NCBI GenBank assembly: GCA_016932895.1
Contig: JAFGCA010000346.1
Location: 1-21,956, forward strand
Direction of reading: 5' to 3'
Length of the DNA stretch: 21,956 nt
From: Sedimentisphaerales bacterium
GTDB taxonomy: Bacteria > Planctomycetota > Phycisphaerae > Sedimentisphaerales > SG8-4
Shown: positions 15,005 to 21,956 of the stretch, one piece after another
Layout: the number at the start of each line of letters is the position of its first letter
Numbering within the stretch: position 1 is the stretch's first letter
Made by a program: the position numbers and the translations under genes
The notes under the pieces: model-generated
Databases searched by the model: none
What the model saw: only the letters and a program-made list of their open reading frames with translations
Told to the model about the DNA's origin: nothing

Positions 15005-16183
15005 TCACGGACCGGTTGCCGGCGACAGGCCGAGCGTCTGACGCAACTGCGTCCGCAGCTCGCTCCACGGGCTGAACTGGCCCACGAGCTTGCCGTCCCG
15101 TCCGATCAGCAGCGTCGTCGGCCACTGTCGAATGCCGTAGGCGGCGTGCGTGGCCCCGGATTTCTCGCCGGCGTCGAGCCCCACGGCAAACGGCAACTCT
15201 TTGTCCTGCCAGGAGGCGGCGCTGATGTCAGCCAGTTTTTTCGTCAAGACCTCGGCCGTCTCGATCGTGGTGTCGTGGATCGCGACGAAGACCACGCCGA
15301 AAGGCTCGAATTCGTCGTACAGTTCCATCAACCGGGGCACCGCCCGAATGGCCGGTCCGCACCACGAGCCCCAGAAGGTCAGGACGACCGGCCGGCCCCG
15401 CGCGCTCTCCAGCGACACCGGCTCGCCCTGGACCCAGGCCGCAATCCCCTGCAATTCCGGAGCGGGCTTGCCGCACAACGACGCCAGCTTCGTTGCGGGC
15501 AGGTCGATCATGTCCAAATCGATCTCGCGCTCGCCCGCCGCCACGTCAAACTTGCGTTCCAGTCGCTGCGTGCGTGCGCCGTTCGGTCCGCGGCCCTCGA
15601 TTTCCAGCCGGTACTGCCCCGCGGGCAAAAGAAACTCGCAGCGCCCGCGCTCGGAAACGAAATACATGATCAGCCGCCCGTCGGCGTCGTGGACGAACGT
15701 GGTCGTCTCCAGAAGCGCAAGCCCGAGCGTGTCGAACTCGCGACTGCTGAGCCACCCATGGACGCGACAGGCCGGCTCCAGCCGAAGCTTGACCTCGCCC
15801 GTGGCGGGGGTTTTTGCCGGCGCCGCATATCCGGCCCAGCCGCGGGCCTCGTACAGCGCGTAGAACTGCCGATACGACGCCTGCTCGCCGGTGAGAATCA
15901 CGCAGCCGTCGGCGTCCGAGACAAACGGCCACTGCCGCCGCTGTCCGCGCAGCCACATCACGATCGTCTGCGGGGGATGGCCCTGGCTGTTCTCAAAGAC
16001 GTTGAGCCCGGTGCCCACTTTCGCCCCGGCTACGGCCTGGCCCTGCGGCCCTACCACGCGCAGCACGACCCTCTCGGCCCCGGCCGGCCCCGCGGCATCG
16101 GCCCGCGCCGGTTCCGCGCACCATCCGCACGACCAGCCGACTATCGCAACAGCCGCCGCAACCAGGTACGGCTTCCTCTCCAT
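15005..16183 (-). CDS. Exported TlpA-like thioredoxin-fold protein, active site CGPA
   Basis: The start is ATG 16183 with GAGGGAG 8 nt upstream; the in-frame extension to 16276 is ignored because the signal peptide begins at MERKPYLVAAAVAIVGW. The 392-residue protein has a beta-rich N-terminal half (about 35-225, carboxypeptidase-regulatory/Ig-like segments). A TlpA/AhpC-type thioredoxin fold follows (about 230-392: GKPAPELQGI, RGRPVVLTFWGSWCGPA, FVAIHDTTIE, YGIRQWPTTLLIGRDGKLVG). The usual WCxxC reads W-C275-G-P-A278, so only one redox Cys remains. Periplasmic members reduce disulfides; this one could be monothiol or only structural. It converges on the ADP-ribosylglycohydrolase gene with a 49-nt gap. 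Confidence 0.88.
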   Translation of the reverse strand: MERKPYLVAAAVAIVGWSCGWCAEPARADAAGPAGAERVVLRVVGPQGQAVAGAKVGTGLNVFENSQGHPPQTIVMWLRGQRRQWPFVSDADGCVILTGEQASYRQFYALYEARGWAGYAAPAKTPATGEVKLRLEPACRVHGWLSSREFDTLGLALLETTTFVHDADGRLIMYFVSERGRCEFLLPAGQYRLEIEGRGPNGARTQRLERKFDVAAGEREIDLDMIDLPATKLASLCGKPAPELQGIAAWVQGEPVSLESARGRPVVLTFWGSWCGPAIRAVPRLMELYDEFEPFGVVFVAIHDTTIETAEVLTKKLADISAASWQDKELPFAVGLDAGEKSGATHAAYGIRQWPTTLLIGRDGKLVGQFSPWSELRTQLRQTLGLSPATGP

Positions 16184-16250
16184 GACAACCACTCCCTCAA
16201 ATCCAATAACCCGCTCCACGTTCCTCATACCCCTTGCTTCAATTTCACCC

Positions 16251-16295
16251 GGCTCCAATATCGGAGCCTTTAACACACGCCGACGATTCTGTCAA
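16251..16295 (-). promoter_or_regulatory. Promoter with start-site dyad for the TlpA-like gene
   Basis: On the minus strand a consensus TTGACA (16295-16290) and TAAAGG (16272-16267) are 17 nt apart. The dyad GGCTCC-GATATT-GGAGCC (16268-16251) overlaps the -10 edge and start region, so it could be an operator or a 5'-end hairpin. The ATG lies about 75 nt downstream. Confidence 0.45.
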
Positions 16296-16701
16296 CCTTC
16301 GCATCTCACGATGCCGGCGCCCCGCGTAGATCGCTGGGCGGGCAATACCATCACGTCTCTATTCTCTTTTCGGCCATTTGCCCCGTCCGCCTTCTCGTCT
16401 TTCTTCCCGGTCCACCCAGTTTTTTCCTCGTTGGAGCCCGTCAAACGACCCGCGCACCCATCGCACACCCGCACCAATGCCGCCCAAGGCCCGGCCTCGG
16501 GATATCCGCACAAGCGCACGGGACGTGGCGTGCCCACCGACGAACTTCTCGCCGCAGCCGCACGGCCTCGCACCAAGCCGCCAGGCCCCGAGAACATCGC
16601 CAGCCGCGAGAGCCCGATAGCGAATCGCGAATCGGAGACGGCAAATCCCAAGGTCACCGTGTCATCAGGAATGATGACAGCAAAATACGTAGTCACCACA
16701 A
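16296..16701. other. Non-coding region upstream of the tail-collar gene
   Basis: The overlapping frames in both directions resemble no protein. A perfect 7-bp inverted repeat, TGTCATC-AGGAAT-GATGACA (16660-16679), lies 23 nt upstream of the -35 at 16702, where an activator might bind. A local repetition (GCGAATCGCGAATCGG, 16620-16635) is present. Otherwise I see nothing. Confidence 0.4.
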
Positions 16702-16729
16702 TTGCGTGACCTACCCGGTTCGGTATACT
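16702..16729 (+). promoter_or_regulatory. Sigma70-like promoter for the tail-collar gene
   Basis: TTGCGT (16702-16707) and TATACT (16724-16729) are 16 nt apart. Transcription would start near 16737, leaving a long leader of about 235 nt before ATG 16972. Confidence 0.45.
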
Positions 16730-16760
16730 CTTTCAAAGTGGACACGCAACACCCAGAAGT

Positions 16761-16803
16761 GCGTCGCGGCCGCAGGACCGGAATCCGTCTGCCGTCGCGA
16801 CGC
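16761..16803 (+). promoter_or_regulatory. Structured 5' leader element
   Basis: GCGTCGCG (16761-16768) pairs perfectly with CGCGACGC (16796-16803), and inside it GCAG (16772-16775) pairs with CTGC (16789-16792). A short GGA/TCC stem is possible at the tip. It begins about 25 nt into the predicted transcript. It matches no riboswitch I recognise and may stabilise the mRNA or regulate it. Confidence 0.35.
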
Positions 16804-16971
16804 GCATCATCTTTGAGATACCGCAAACGGCCCTGAGCTCACCGGGTGCGTTCCAGGGTCGCTCTGCGGGTGATTGAATAGAGCGGATCATTCAGACGAG
16901 ATGCGTATTGCAGCGTACAGCAGCGCTGTCCGAAGGAAACACAGGGAAATCTCAATGGAAAGGATGCAAAA

Positions 16972-17922
16972 ATGAAGACGCGAAAAATCTTGATGATCCT
17001 GGCGCTGGCTTTGTTGATCGTTCTACTGGGTGCGCGAGTTGGCACAGAAGCAGTGGAAGCGGTCCTCGCCGACGCCGACGGGGTCCCCGTGTACGGTGCA
17101 GCCATGAGTGCCGTCGGAGGACAGTTCGGTGAAGAGATGCCCATCGGGTCCATACTGATCTATGCCGGCACGACACCACCGGATGGGTGGCTCATGTGCG
17201 ACGGTCAATACTATGACCTGTTGGCCTATCCGGAGCTATTTGAGCTCATCGAGTTCACGTACGGCAGCAGCGCCGACGGGGGGGCTTTCCGGGTTCCTGA
17301 TTTGACCGGAAGAGTGCCGGTAGGCCTCAGTGTCATCTGGCAGTTCAACGAACTGGGAATGAAGGGAGGCGAGACGGAAGTCACGCTCGGCCTCGACCAG
17401 ATGCCCGAGCACAACCATGGTGTCACTGCTGCCAGTCACAGCCACGACATTGCCGTCTCTCCCCACAACCACGTTGTCAACGTGTCTCCGCACGGCCACG
17501 GTGTCGAGGATCCCGGGCACGACCACACCGTCAATGACCCCGGGCACGGCCACAACGTACACGACCCCGGGCACCAACACTGCATCGATCTTGACGACGG
17601 CTGGGGCGGCGGCGGCATCGACGCTGCTTCCGAAAGTAACGCGGGAGGCGCCTATACAAAGGGTGCGCTAACAGGCATATCCGTATGCAGTGCGACCACG
17701 GGCGTCGTGGTGAACTCGCATACAACCGGCGTCAGCGTGCAGAACACGACGACCCCTGTATCTCTCGAGCCTGCCGACGTCAGTGCATCGGTGCAAGAGG
17801 CCGAGATCAGCGTAGCGGCGGAGTACAGCGGCGCCGGCCAGCCGCACAACAATGTGCAGCCCTACCTTGTCGTGAATTACATCATCAAGCACGGAAATCC
17901 TACGCCGGGCGCAGGCCAGTAA
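16972..17922 (+). CDS. Membrane-targeted phage tail-collar protein with HxH metal needle
   Basis: ATG 16972 follows AAAGGA. The 316-residue protein has an N-terminal signal or anchor (about 6-20, ILMILALALLIVLLG). A phage tail collar domain follows (PF07484, about 56-119: MPIGSILIYAGTTPPDGWLM, CDGQYYDLLAYPELF, FRVPDLTGRVPVGL). Residues 147-203 carry seven HxH motifs exactly nine residues apart (H147, 156, 165, 174, 183, 192, 201). A Gly-rich insert (207-232) and a return segment (about 242-286) with the same 9-residue rhythm precede the collar closing strand QPHNNVQPYLVVNYIIKH. The collar-needle-tip-needle-collar order matches the T4 long-tail-fibre gp37 tip, whose trimer binds seven irons through HxH motifs. 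No other phage genes are nearby, so a host surface spike or adhesin is inferred. Confidence 0.88.
   Translation: MKTRKILMILALALLIVLLGARVGTEAVEAVLADADGVPVYGAAMSAVGGQFGEEMPIGSILIYAGTTPPDGWLMCDGQYYDLLAYPELFELIEFTYGSSADGGAFRVPDLTGRVPVGLSVIWQFNELGMKGGETEVTLGLDQMPEHNHGVTAASHSHDIAVSPHNHVVNVSPHGHGVEDPGHDHTVNDPGHGHNVHDPGHQHCIDLDDGWGGGGIDAASESNAGGAYTKGALTGISVCSATTGVVVNSHTTGVSVQNTTTPVSLEPADVSASVQEAEISVAAEYSGAGQPHNNVQPYLVVNYIIKHGNPTPGAGQ
17410..17580 (+). repeat. 27-bp in-frame repeats encoding the HxH needle
   Basis: Seven HxH units occur at a 27-bp period. The later units are the most alike in DNA (for example GACCCCGGGCAC near 17536-17547 and 17563-17574), which suggests recent expansion by slippage or unequal recombination. 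Length variation between strains would change needle length. Confidence 0.75.
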
Positions 17923-17953
17923 CAGGCCACAGGACAAAGGTGAAAAGGTTGTC

Positions 17954-18004
17954 GAGATCCCAGGCCCGCCGATTCTCTCGGGAGGAGCCGGGCCTGGAGA
18001 TCTC
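17954..18004. terminator. Long hairpin between convergent genes (bidirectional terminator-like)
   Basis: GAGATCCCAGGCCCG (17954-17968) pairs with CGGGCCTGGAGATCTC (17989-18004), leaving one bulged base. The loop contains a further CCGA/TCGG pairing. It sits between a plus-strand and a minus-strand stop, where a shared terminator is expected, although no T tract flanks it. Confidence 0.55.
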
Positions 18005-18091
18005 TCCTGCACCGCATCCCGTGTCGGCGTCACGACGCCCGAAACACGGCCCCTCTCGGTCCAACCAAACCCAGCCCGCAGGCCAGATCCT

Positions 18092-19111
18092 TTAATTCTC
18101 CCCAGTGCGCAGGCACTTACATGACCCTTTCATGCAATACGGGAGAACGAACTCATTTTGCTCGGTCTCCTCATATTCACCCAGGACCGGTGAATAGGTG
18201 CGCACCTCGATGCGATCTTTCGCAGGAACAAACGTCATGATCCGAAGATATCCCTCTCCCCCGTTGTGCCAACTCTGATAGTCGCTCAGAATTTGATGAA
18301 CCGGGTTTCCATGCTTGCCCCTGCTTGTCAGCCGTCCCACATTGGTGTGTCCACACAGAACCATGAAGATGTTCTCATGTTCCCTGACGAATTTCTCCCA
18401 CATCGCCTGGCCGGTGTTGCCCTGAACGGCGTAATTGTCCTTGGCGATTCGTTCATTGCCCCTCAGATAGCTGTGCGTCAGGACAATGCAGCGCCGGTCG
18501 CGATGCTGACTGACAATCTCATCCGCCCACGCCAGTACTTCATCCCTTGGCTTGAACTCGAGGGAGATGATCAGAAACTTCATACCGCCCGCGTCGAACA
18601 GACAGTAGCTATTGTCATTGCCCCTATCCATGTGCCCCCCGTACCACGGGTATGGCTCAAACCGCGCCGGGCCGAAATACTCGTTGAACAGGGTTTCACG
18701 AGACGTGGCACTCTTGCCCGTAGCGGCCGGATGCGGTTCATACCCCATGTCATGGTTGCCCAGACAAAGAATATACGGGACCAGGCCGTCGAGCGTCCGA
18801 AAGGCCTTGTTGGCGATCTCCCATTCCTCGCGGTAGTCGGTCTGAACGATATCCCCCACGTGGGCCACCATCGCGATGTTGAGACGAACCCTATTGTCCC
18901 TGATCCACTCGGTTTGTCGGAAGAAACGCTTTCGCAGGTCACCGTTGCCCCAACGGCTGTCTGCGAAGGCAAGCCGTGTATCCGCATAGTTCTGAGTGTC
19001 GGGCAAGACCACCAGTGTGAAGGGCCTGGGCGACCCGCATCCTCCAAACAAAAAACAGATTGCGGAGGCCACCAATATCGCTGAGCAGGAGAGAGCCTTG
19101 CGTGGCGTCAT
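18092..19111 (-). CDS. Calcineurin-like metallophosphoesterase lipoprotein
   Basis: ATG 19111 follows GAGGTG. The 339-residue protein has a lipoprotein signal (AILVASAICFLFGGC, lipidated Cys25). All metallophosphoesterase metal motifs are present: LPDTQNY (D38), VGDIVQ (D87), GNHD (119-121), LTHSY (H213) and CGHTN (H255). The family uses a two-metal centre to hydrolyse phosphodiesters or phosphomonoesters; the substrate is unknown. Being lipid-anchored, it would act in the periplasm or at the surface. The protein appears intact and ends near the shared terminator. It lies 168 nt downstream of the SASA esterase on the same strand and could be in the same transcript. Confidence 0.9.
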   Translation of the reverse strand: MTPRKALSCSAILVASAICFLFGGCGSPRPFTLVVLPDTQNYADTRLAFADSRWGNGDLRKRFFRQTEWIRDNRVRLNIAMVAHVGDIVQTDYREEWEIANKAFRTLDGLVPYILCLGNHDMGYEPHPAATGKSATSRETLFNEYFGPARFEPYPWYGGHMDRGNDNSYCLFDAGGMKFLIISLEFKPRDEVLAWADEIVSQHRDRRCIVLTHSYLRGNERIAKDNYAVQGNTGQAMWEKFVREHENIFMVLCGHTNVGRLTSRGKHGNPVHQILSDYQSWHNGGEGYLRIMTFVPAKDRIEVRTYSPVLGEYEETEQNEFVLPYCMKGSCKCLRTGEN

Positions 19112-19279
19112 GAATCACCTCTATCGTTGAACAGCATTCTCCCAGACGGTCTTCGGCGTTGCCGTAGTTGCCATCGTACGGGTTTTCAGTATTCTGTGAA
19201 GGGCGATTGAGGATTTGAGAGACCCTCATGCCGTCAAAAGGCCGAAAGCGCCCGTCACTGACTCGATCCCCCGAGGCGG

Positions 19280-20944
19280 TCATTGGCTGCCTGCCATGGT
19301 CGACCAGGCTTGAGCCATTTCATCACCCAGGAACAGGACACCCTCGGTGCCAAACAGGACCAGACGATGCGGCAGATGCGAAGTCTTCACGAACCGTATG
19401 TTCGGGTCGGCCGCGGCCATGGCCTCGAGATCTTTGTTGAGGTCATACAGCTTTCCGTTCCCCGCGAAACTGAGCGGGAGGATGGGCTGCTCCGTGATGA
19501 TCCACTTGAGGTTGGGCAGCTTGAGGTCGCGACGTGTCGCATCGATGAAGGTCTTCAAGCGGCCGGCGTATTTGTCGGCCATCCAGACCAGGGCCCGGTC
19601 ATTCTCACCGCAATGCCAGAAGACCGCCGGTATGTCGCATTGGTATCCAAGCTCGGTCAAATCCTTGCGACACCGCTCTATGCCGGAAATCCATTCCTGA
19701 TACAGGTCGCGATGCTTCTCCTCGGAGCCTTGCGGCAGCCAATCGAGAGATTGGGCACCGCTATGGGTGAACTTGTAGATCGCCAACCCATGCGACCGGT
19801 CCACGTATTGGCGCATGGCTCGCCCGAAGCTCAATTCCGGCCCAAAAGTGCCGAGATAATCGACGATGCCGAGCGGTTCCCAGGTCCGGGACGATGTGAC
19901 ATCGCCCAGCGAATACTGATACAATACCGGCTGATTCCGCAGCAGATCGGCGTAGTGCGGAAACTGCTCGATCTCAGCGACATAGGCCTCCTCTCCCTCC
20001 ATGTTCCGTTGACCGCCGAGAACGAAAAGTTCCACCGACTTCGTTTTGGGCATGTCGGACCTGGACAGACTGCGGTCTTTGGATGTGGCGGCTTTGCCGG
20101 TGGCGGCCAGGAAGTGCCTGGCGTAGGCCTGGCCGTGCTGCAACTGGCCGAGGGTGCCAAAATGGTAATGCAGGCCGACAGGCCGGCCGACTTTGAAGCC
20201 GAGATGCGAGGTGGGCACGAAATATACCTGGGGGTCGGCAGCCACAACGGCCTTCTGCTGCACGCAGATCTTCGCGACATTGGCACGGTTGTCCATGCCC
20301 CAAACGCCTTTGTTGCTGATCTCACCGACAAAGAACTTCAGCCTCGGAACCTGCAGGTCCGTACGAATTCGGGCGATGAAATTCGTCAGGTTTTTCTCGT
20401 AGGTGAGTTTCCCTTCACGGTCAAACATGTCGTTCTCGCCCTGATGCCACATCATGGCTTCGATGCGGTACCTCTTGCCCTGGGCTTTCAATTCCGCCAG
20501 CCGGGCGCGCACCTGATCGATCATTCGGGAATACAGCTTTTTGCTCTTCTCATCGCCGCCATCGGGGTCCCAATCGTTCACGAGTGTGGTCCCCCCCCAG
20601 GCATCCTTGATGATCGCGATGGGATAGTCCACATGCCTCTTGAGGCTCCTGGCAAAGGTGATCTCCGGACCGAACCGCCCGTCCACCGGCTGCAGGACCG
20701 TCCAGCCATTTGACTTGGTGTCACGCCCGAGGTTATACGCATAGAGCACATCTTCCTGTGGCTCCATCGATCCTTGAAACGGTGGGTGTCTCTCGACTTC
20801 CTTCTGGTTCGTATCCGCGCCCTCCATGTTGGATTGTCCTGCGAATAGAAACACCCTGATCTCTTCACCGGCGCGTGCTTGTCCCCAGGCTGTCACTGTC
20901 ACAACGATTGTCGCCAGTGCTGCCAGAAGCGAACCTCTATTCAT
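19280..20944 (-). CDS. Two-domain SASA-type carbohydrate esterase, second domain degenerate
   Basis: ATG 20944 has AGGAGAAG upstream. The 554-residue protein has a signal peptide (1-25, ending QARA). Two tandem SASA/SGNH-like domains follow (PF03629, sialate O-acetylesterase and related acetylxylan esterases). Domain 1 (about 28-282) has the nucleophile block FAGQSNMEG (Ser38), DAWGGTT (115-120), MMWHQGEND (165-172) and a C-terminal His-containing LHYHFGTLGQLQHG. Domain 2 (about 303-550) keeps the order but reads GGQRNMEG, with Arg313 at the nucleophile position, and lacks the His block (LVLFGTEGVLFLGDEMAQAW). Domain 1 is probably the active esterase removing acetyl groups from glycans; domain 2 probably binds substrate or is structural. 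Confidence 0.87.
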   Translation of the reverse strand: MNRGSLLAALATIVVTVTAWGQARAGEEIRVFLFAGQSNMEGADTNQKEVERHPPFQGSMEPQEDVLYAYNLGRDTKSNGWTVLQPVDGRFGPEITFARSLKRHVDYPIAIIKDAWGGTTLVNDWDPDGGDEKSKKLYSRMIDQVRARLAELKAQGKRYRIEAMMWHQGENDMFDREGKLTYEKNLTNFIARIRTDLQVPRLKFFVGEISNKGVWGMDNRANVAKICVQQKAVVAADPQVYFVPTSHLGFKVGRPVGLHYHFGTLGQLQHGQAYARHFLAATGKAATSKDRSLSRSDMPKTKSVELFVLGGQRNMEGEEAYVAEIEQFPHYADLLRNQPVLYQYSLGDVTSSRTWEPLGIVDYLGTFGPELSFGRAMRQYVDRSHGLAIYKFTHSGAQSLDWLPQGSEEKHRDLYQEWISGIERCRKDLTELGYQCDIPAVFWHCGENDRALVWMADKYAGRLKTFIDATRRDLKLPNLKWIITEQPILPLSFAGNGKLYDLNKDLEAMAAADPNIRFVKTSHLPHRLVLFGTEGVLFLGDEMAQAWSTMAGSQ

Positions 20945-21113
20945 TACTTCTCCTTTGTCGCTGTGCGATAGTGTATGTGCCCGCGGGGACGAAGACAGCC
21001 TGCTGCGACCCGATCACGACACCAGGCAGATCGACGTGACACAGCGGCCCGCGTACGCGGACGGGCAATTCGATGTTTCTGTCATGAGGCGATTTTAGGC
21101 CCGGCGTCAGCAC
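20937..21113 (-). CDS. Short ORF overlapping the SASA start (possible gene remnant)
   Basis: A 58-codon frame (GTG 21113 to TAG 20937) overlaps the SASA ATG in another frame. It encodes a protein-like beta segment (NIELPVRVRGPL, LPGVVIGSQQAVFVPAGTYT) such as ends many periplasmic domains. It may be the tail of a lost gene. The promoter at 21092-21120 would start inside it, so translation from this transcript is doubtful. Confidence 0.2.
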   Translation of the reverse strand: MLTPGLKSPHDRNIELPVRVRGPLCHVDLPGVVIGSQQAVFVPAGTYTIAQRQRRSNE

Positions 21114-21120
21114 GAATCAA
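21092..21120 (-). promoter_or_regulatory. Sigma70-like promoter for the SASA gene
   Basis: On the minus strand TTGATT (21120-21115) and TAAAAT (21097-21092) are 17 nt apart, predicting a start near 21085. That is the A of an ATG opening a 23-codon frame, leaving a leader of about 140 nt before the SASA ATG at 20944. Confidence 0.45.
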
Positions 21121-21394
21121 GGTGAAACCAGCCGTAGGGCACAAGAACCCCTGTGCGAGCCGAAAACAACCTCAGGCCGAACCCAATCACCATCTCATGG
21201 GGCTGATGCATCAGCGTCCATCGGCGCCCCTCTGCGGTTCTATGATCGCGGCCCGTGACCCGTGGCACCTGGCACGTCCCGGATTCCCGGTCGCGTCAGG
21301 AACGAGGATCGGCCGGACAAACCGCCATTCTACGGATCGGAATCGATGATGGACATCTACTCATCTGCGCCCACTCGAAGAGCCGCCTTTTCTC
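21121..21394. other. Intergenic DNA with a 14-bp palindrome
   Basis: No gene-like frame is visible. GCTGATGCATCAGC (21202-21215) is a perfect palindrome located about 80 nt upstream of the SASA promoter. Otherwise I see nothing. Confidence 0.4.
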
Positions 21395-21429
21395 TTGACG
21401 GCGAACCAAGGATGCTATATAATATATAG
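21395..21429 (+). promoter_or_regulatory. Strong promoter with dyad at the -10
   Basis: TTGACG (21395-21400) and a consensus TATAAT (21418-21423) are exactly 17 nt apart, the best promoter match in the window. The -10 sits inside the perfect dyad CTATATA-A-TATATAG (21415-21429), which may be an operator or merely AT-rich symmetry. It reads rightward toward the short ORF and repeat array. Confidence 0.6.
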
Positions 21430-21465
21430 ACAACTATAGCACAGGTTACACTGAGACTGACGATC

Positions 21466-21738
21466 ATGAACAACTCACCTGGCTCAAGCCGGCTGCCGGC
21501 GGTGGCGCCCCTGGTTTCCTTTGTCGAGCTTACCCATCTTCTCACGCGGCGTGTGGTTGGCGTGCGAAACGAACCCAATTGGCCCGGGTCCTGGCGCCCC
21601 CGGGAAATCCGAAGCACGAAGCTCGAAGTCCGAAACAAATCCGAAATCCGAATGACCGAAATAGCCCAGAGTGCGCCAAACGAAGCCAATTTCGGCCGGG
21701 GCCTGGCGGCGCCGGGAAGTCCGAAGCACGGAGCTTGA
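21466..21738 (+). CDS. Short ORF running into repeats
   Basis: ATG 21466 lies about 35 nt after the predicted start site but has no clear ribosome site. The first 33 residues (MNNSPGSSRLPAVAPLVSFV...) look like a unique segment. The remaining 57 come from the 111-bp repeats and resemble no protein. It may be a gene truncated by repeat insertion, or the promoter may serve a non-coding RNA. Confidence 0.2.
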   Translation: MNNSPGSSRLPAVAPLVSFVELTHLLTRRVVGVRNEPNWPGSWRPREIRSTKLEVRNKSEIRMTEIAQSAPNEANFGRGLAAPGSPKHGA

Positions 21739-21956
21739 AATCCGAAACAGATTCGACATGCGAGCGATGAAAACGAGCAGGAAACGCAAAACGAAGCCAA
21801 TTTACCGGCGGTTTCGGACGCGGGGCCAATCCGTGGACGGGAGATTGCTTCGTCGCTTCGCTTCTCGCAATGACATCGCCGGGCGCGCCAAACAAACCCA
21901 ATTTTCGCTGTTTTCGGCCAAAAACGGGGGTGGCGGGGGAAGACAAAGCCAATCTG
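21568..21956. repeat. 111-bp tandem repeat array with AACGAAGCCAATT boxes
   Basis: The box AACGAA(C/G)CCAATT starts at 21568, 21679 and 21790, exactly 111 bp apart. Degenerate copies are at 21891 and about 21942. Units 1 and 2 share the interior (CCTGGCG, GGAA(A/G)TCCGAAGCACG, GAAATCCGAA-type boxes). Later units diverge, and one holds another dispersed repeat. The array runs to the window end, so its full length is unknown. Confidence 0.7.
21841..21876. repeat. Dispersed repeat of the TCATTGCGAG...GAAGCAATCTC type
   Basis: The minus strand reads ATGTCATTGCGAGAAGCGAA then GCGACGAAGCAATCTC. This is a familiar dispersed bacterial repeat whose spurious translation contains 'VIARSEATKQS'. It is nested within the 111-bp repeat array. 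Confidence 0.6.

Noticed and set aside
16292..16699. 135-codon minus-strand frame
   Set aside because: No ribosome site, no family resemblance, and local repetitive DNA; treated as non-coding.
17410..17580. Regular repeats considered as a CRISPR array
   Set aside because: Period is 27 bp with no spacers, entirely in frame within a protein.
16972..17922. Prophage remnant
   Set aside because: No integrase, capsid, portal or other tail genes are in the window and the protein has an export signal.
20975..21349. 124-codon plus-strand frame
   Set aside because: Composition without protein character, and it covers the SASA promoter and leader.
21357..21952. Minus-strand frames of 101-147 codons
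   Set aside because: They are translations of the 111-bp and TCATTGCGAG-type repeats (SEATKQS-like peptide).

Overview
The window reads as GC-rich chromosomal DNA from a heterotrophic environmental bacterium. The best guess is a polysaccharide-degrading Planctomycetota lineage (Phycisphaerae-like). This rests on the mix of exported glycosidases, FG-GAP/UnbV and TPR proteins, SASA-type esterases, planctomycete-style lipoproteins and redoxins, and dispersed intergenic repeats. No rRNA, tRNA or other phylogenetic marker is present, so the assignment is inference.

Layout. 1-966: the 3' end of a PF10091/GH144-type glucan hydrolase, followed by a dispersed repeat. 1165-3652 (minus): a lipoprotein whose reading frame continues through an in-frame TGA, a small Cys-rich protein and a DUF4476-like lipoprotein. 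3877-4497 (plus): a Nudix hydrolase. 4580-7597 (minus): an accessory stretch of visibly lower GC. It holds a scar joining a CcbP-like gene start to the tail of an S41 protease gene, a soluble-plus-4-TM fusion protein, dyad-rich intergenic DNA, and an HTH/DUF2975 regulator pair with an operator-like dyad in its promoter.

7734-14955 (plus) is the main catabolic block: a GH127 enzyme, then a membrane-anchored TPR protein, an UnbV/FG-GAP secreted protein and an exported ADP-ribosylglycohydrolase-fold protein. The last three are spaced by 1 nt and a 4-nt overlap. A convergent TlpA-like redoxin (15005-16183) lacks the second active-site Cys. After a 0.8-kb non-coding stretch with a promoter and a structured leader comes the most unusual gene (16972-17922). 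It encodes a membrane-targeted phage tail-collar protein with seven HxH motifs at an exact 9-residue period, resembling the iron-binding needle of the T4 long-tail-fibre tip. A metallophosphoesterase lipoprotein and a two-domain SASA esterase with one dead-looking domain follow on the minus strand. The window ends in a strong promoter feeding a short ORF that runs into 111-bp tandem repeats and a dispersed repeat.

Most gene products carry signal peptides, lipoboxes or membrane anchors. The general theme is envelope and extracellular carbohydrate processing (beta-glucan, arabinofuranoside-type and acetylated sugars) plus surface proteins. The two observations most worth follow-up are the UGA with a SECIS-like hairpin (1266-1299) and the HxH needle protein.
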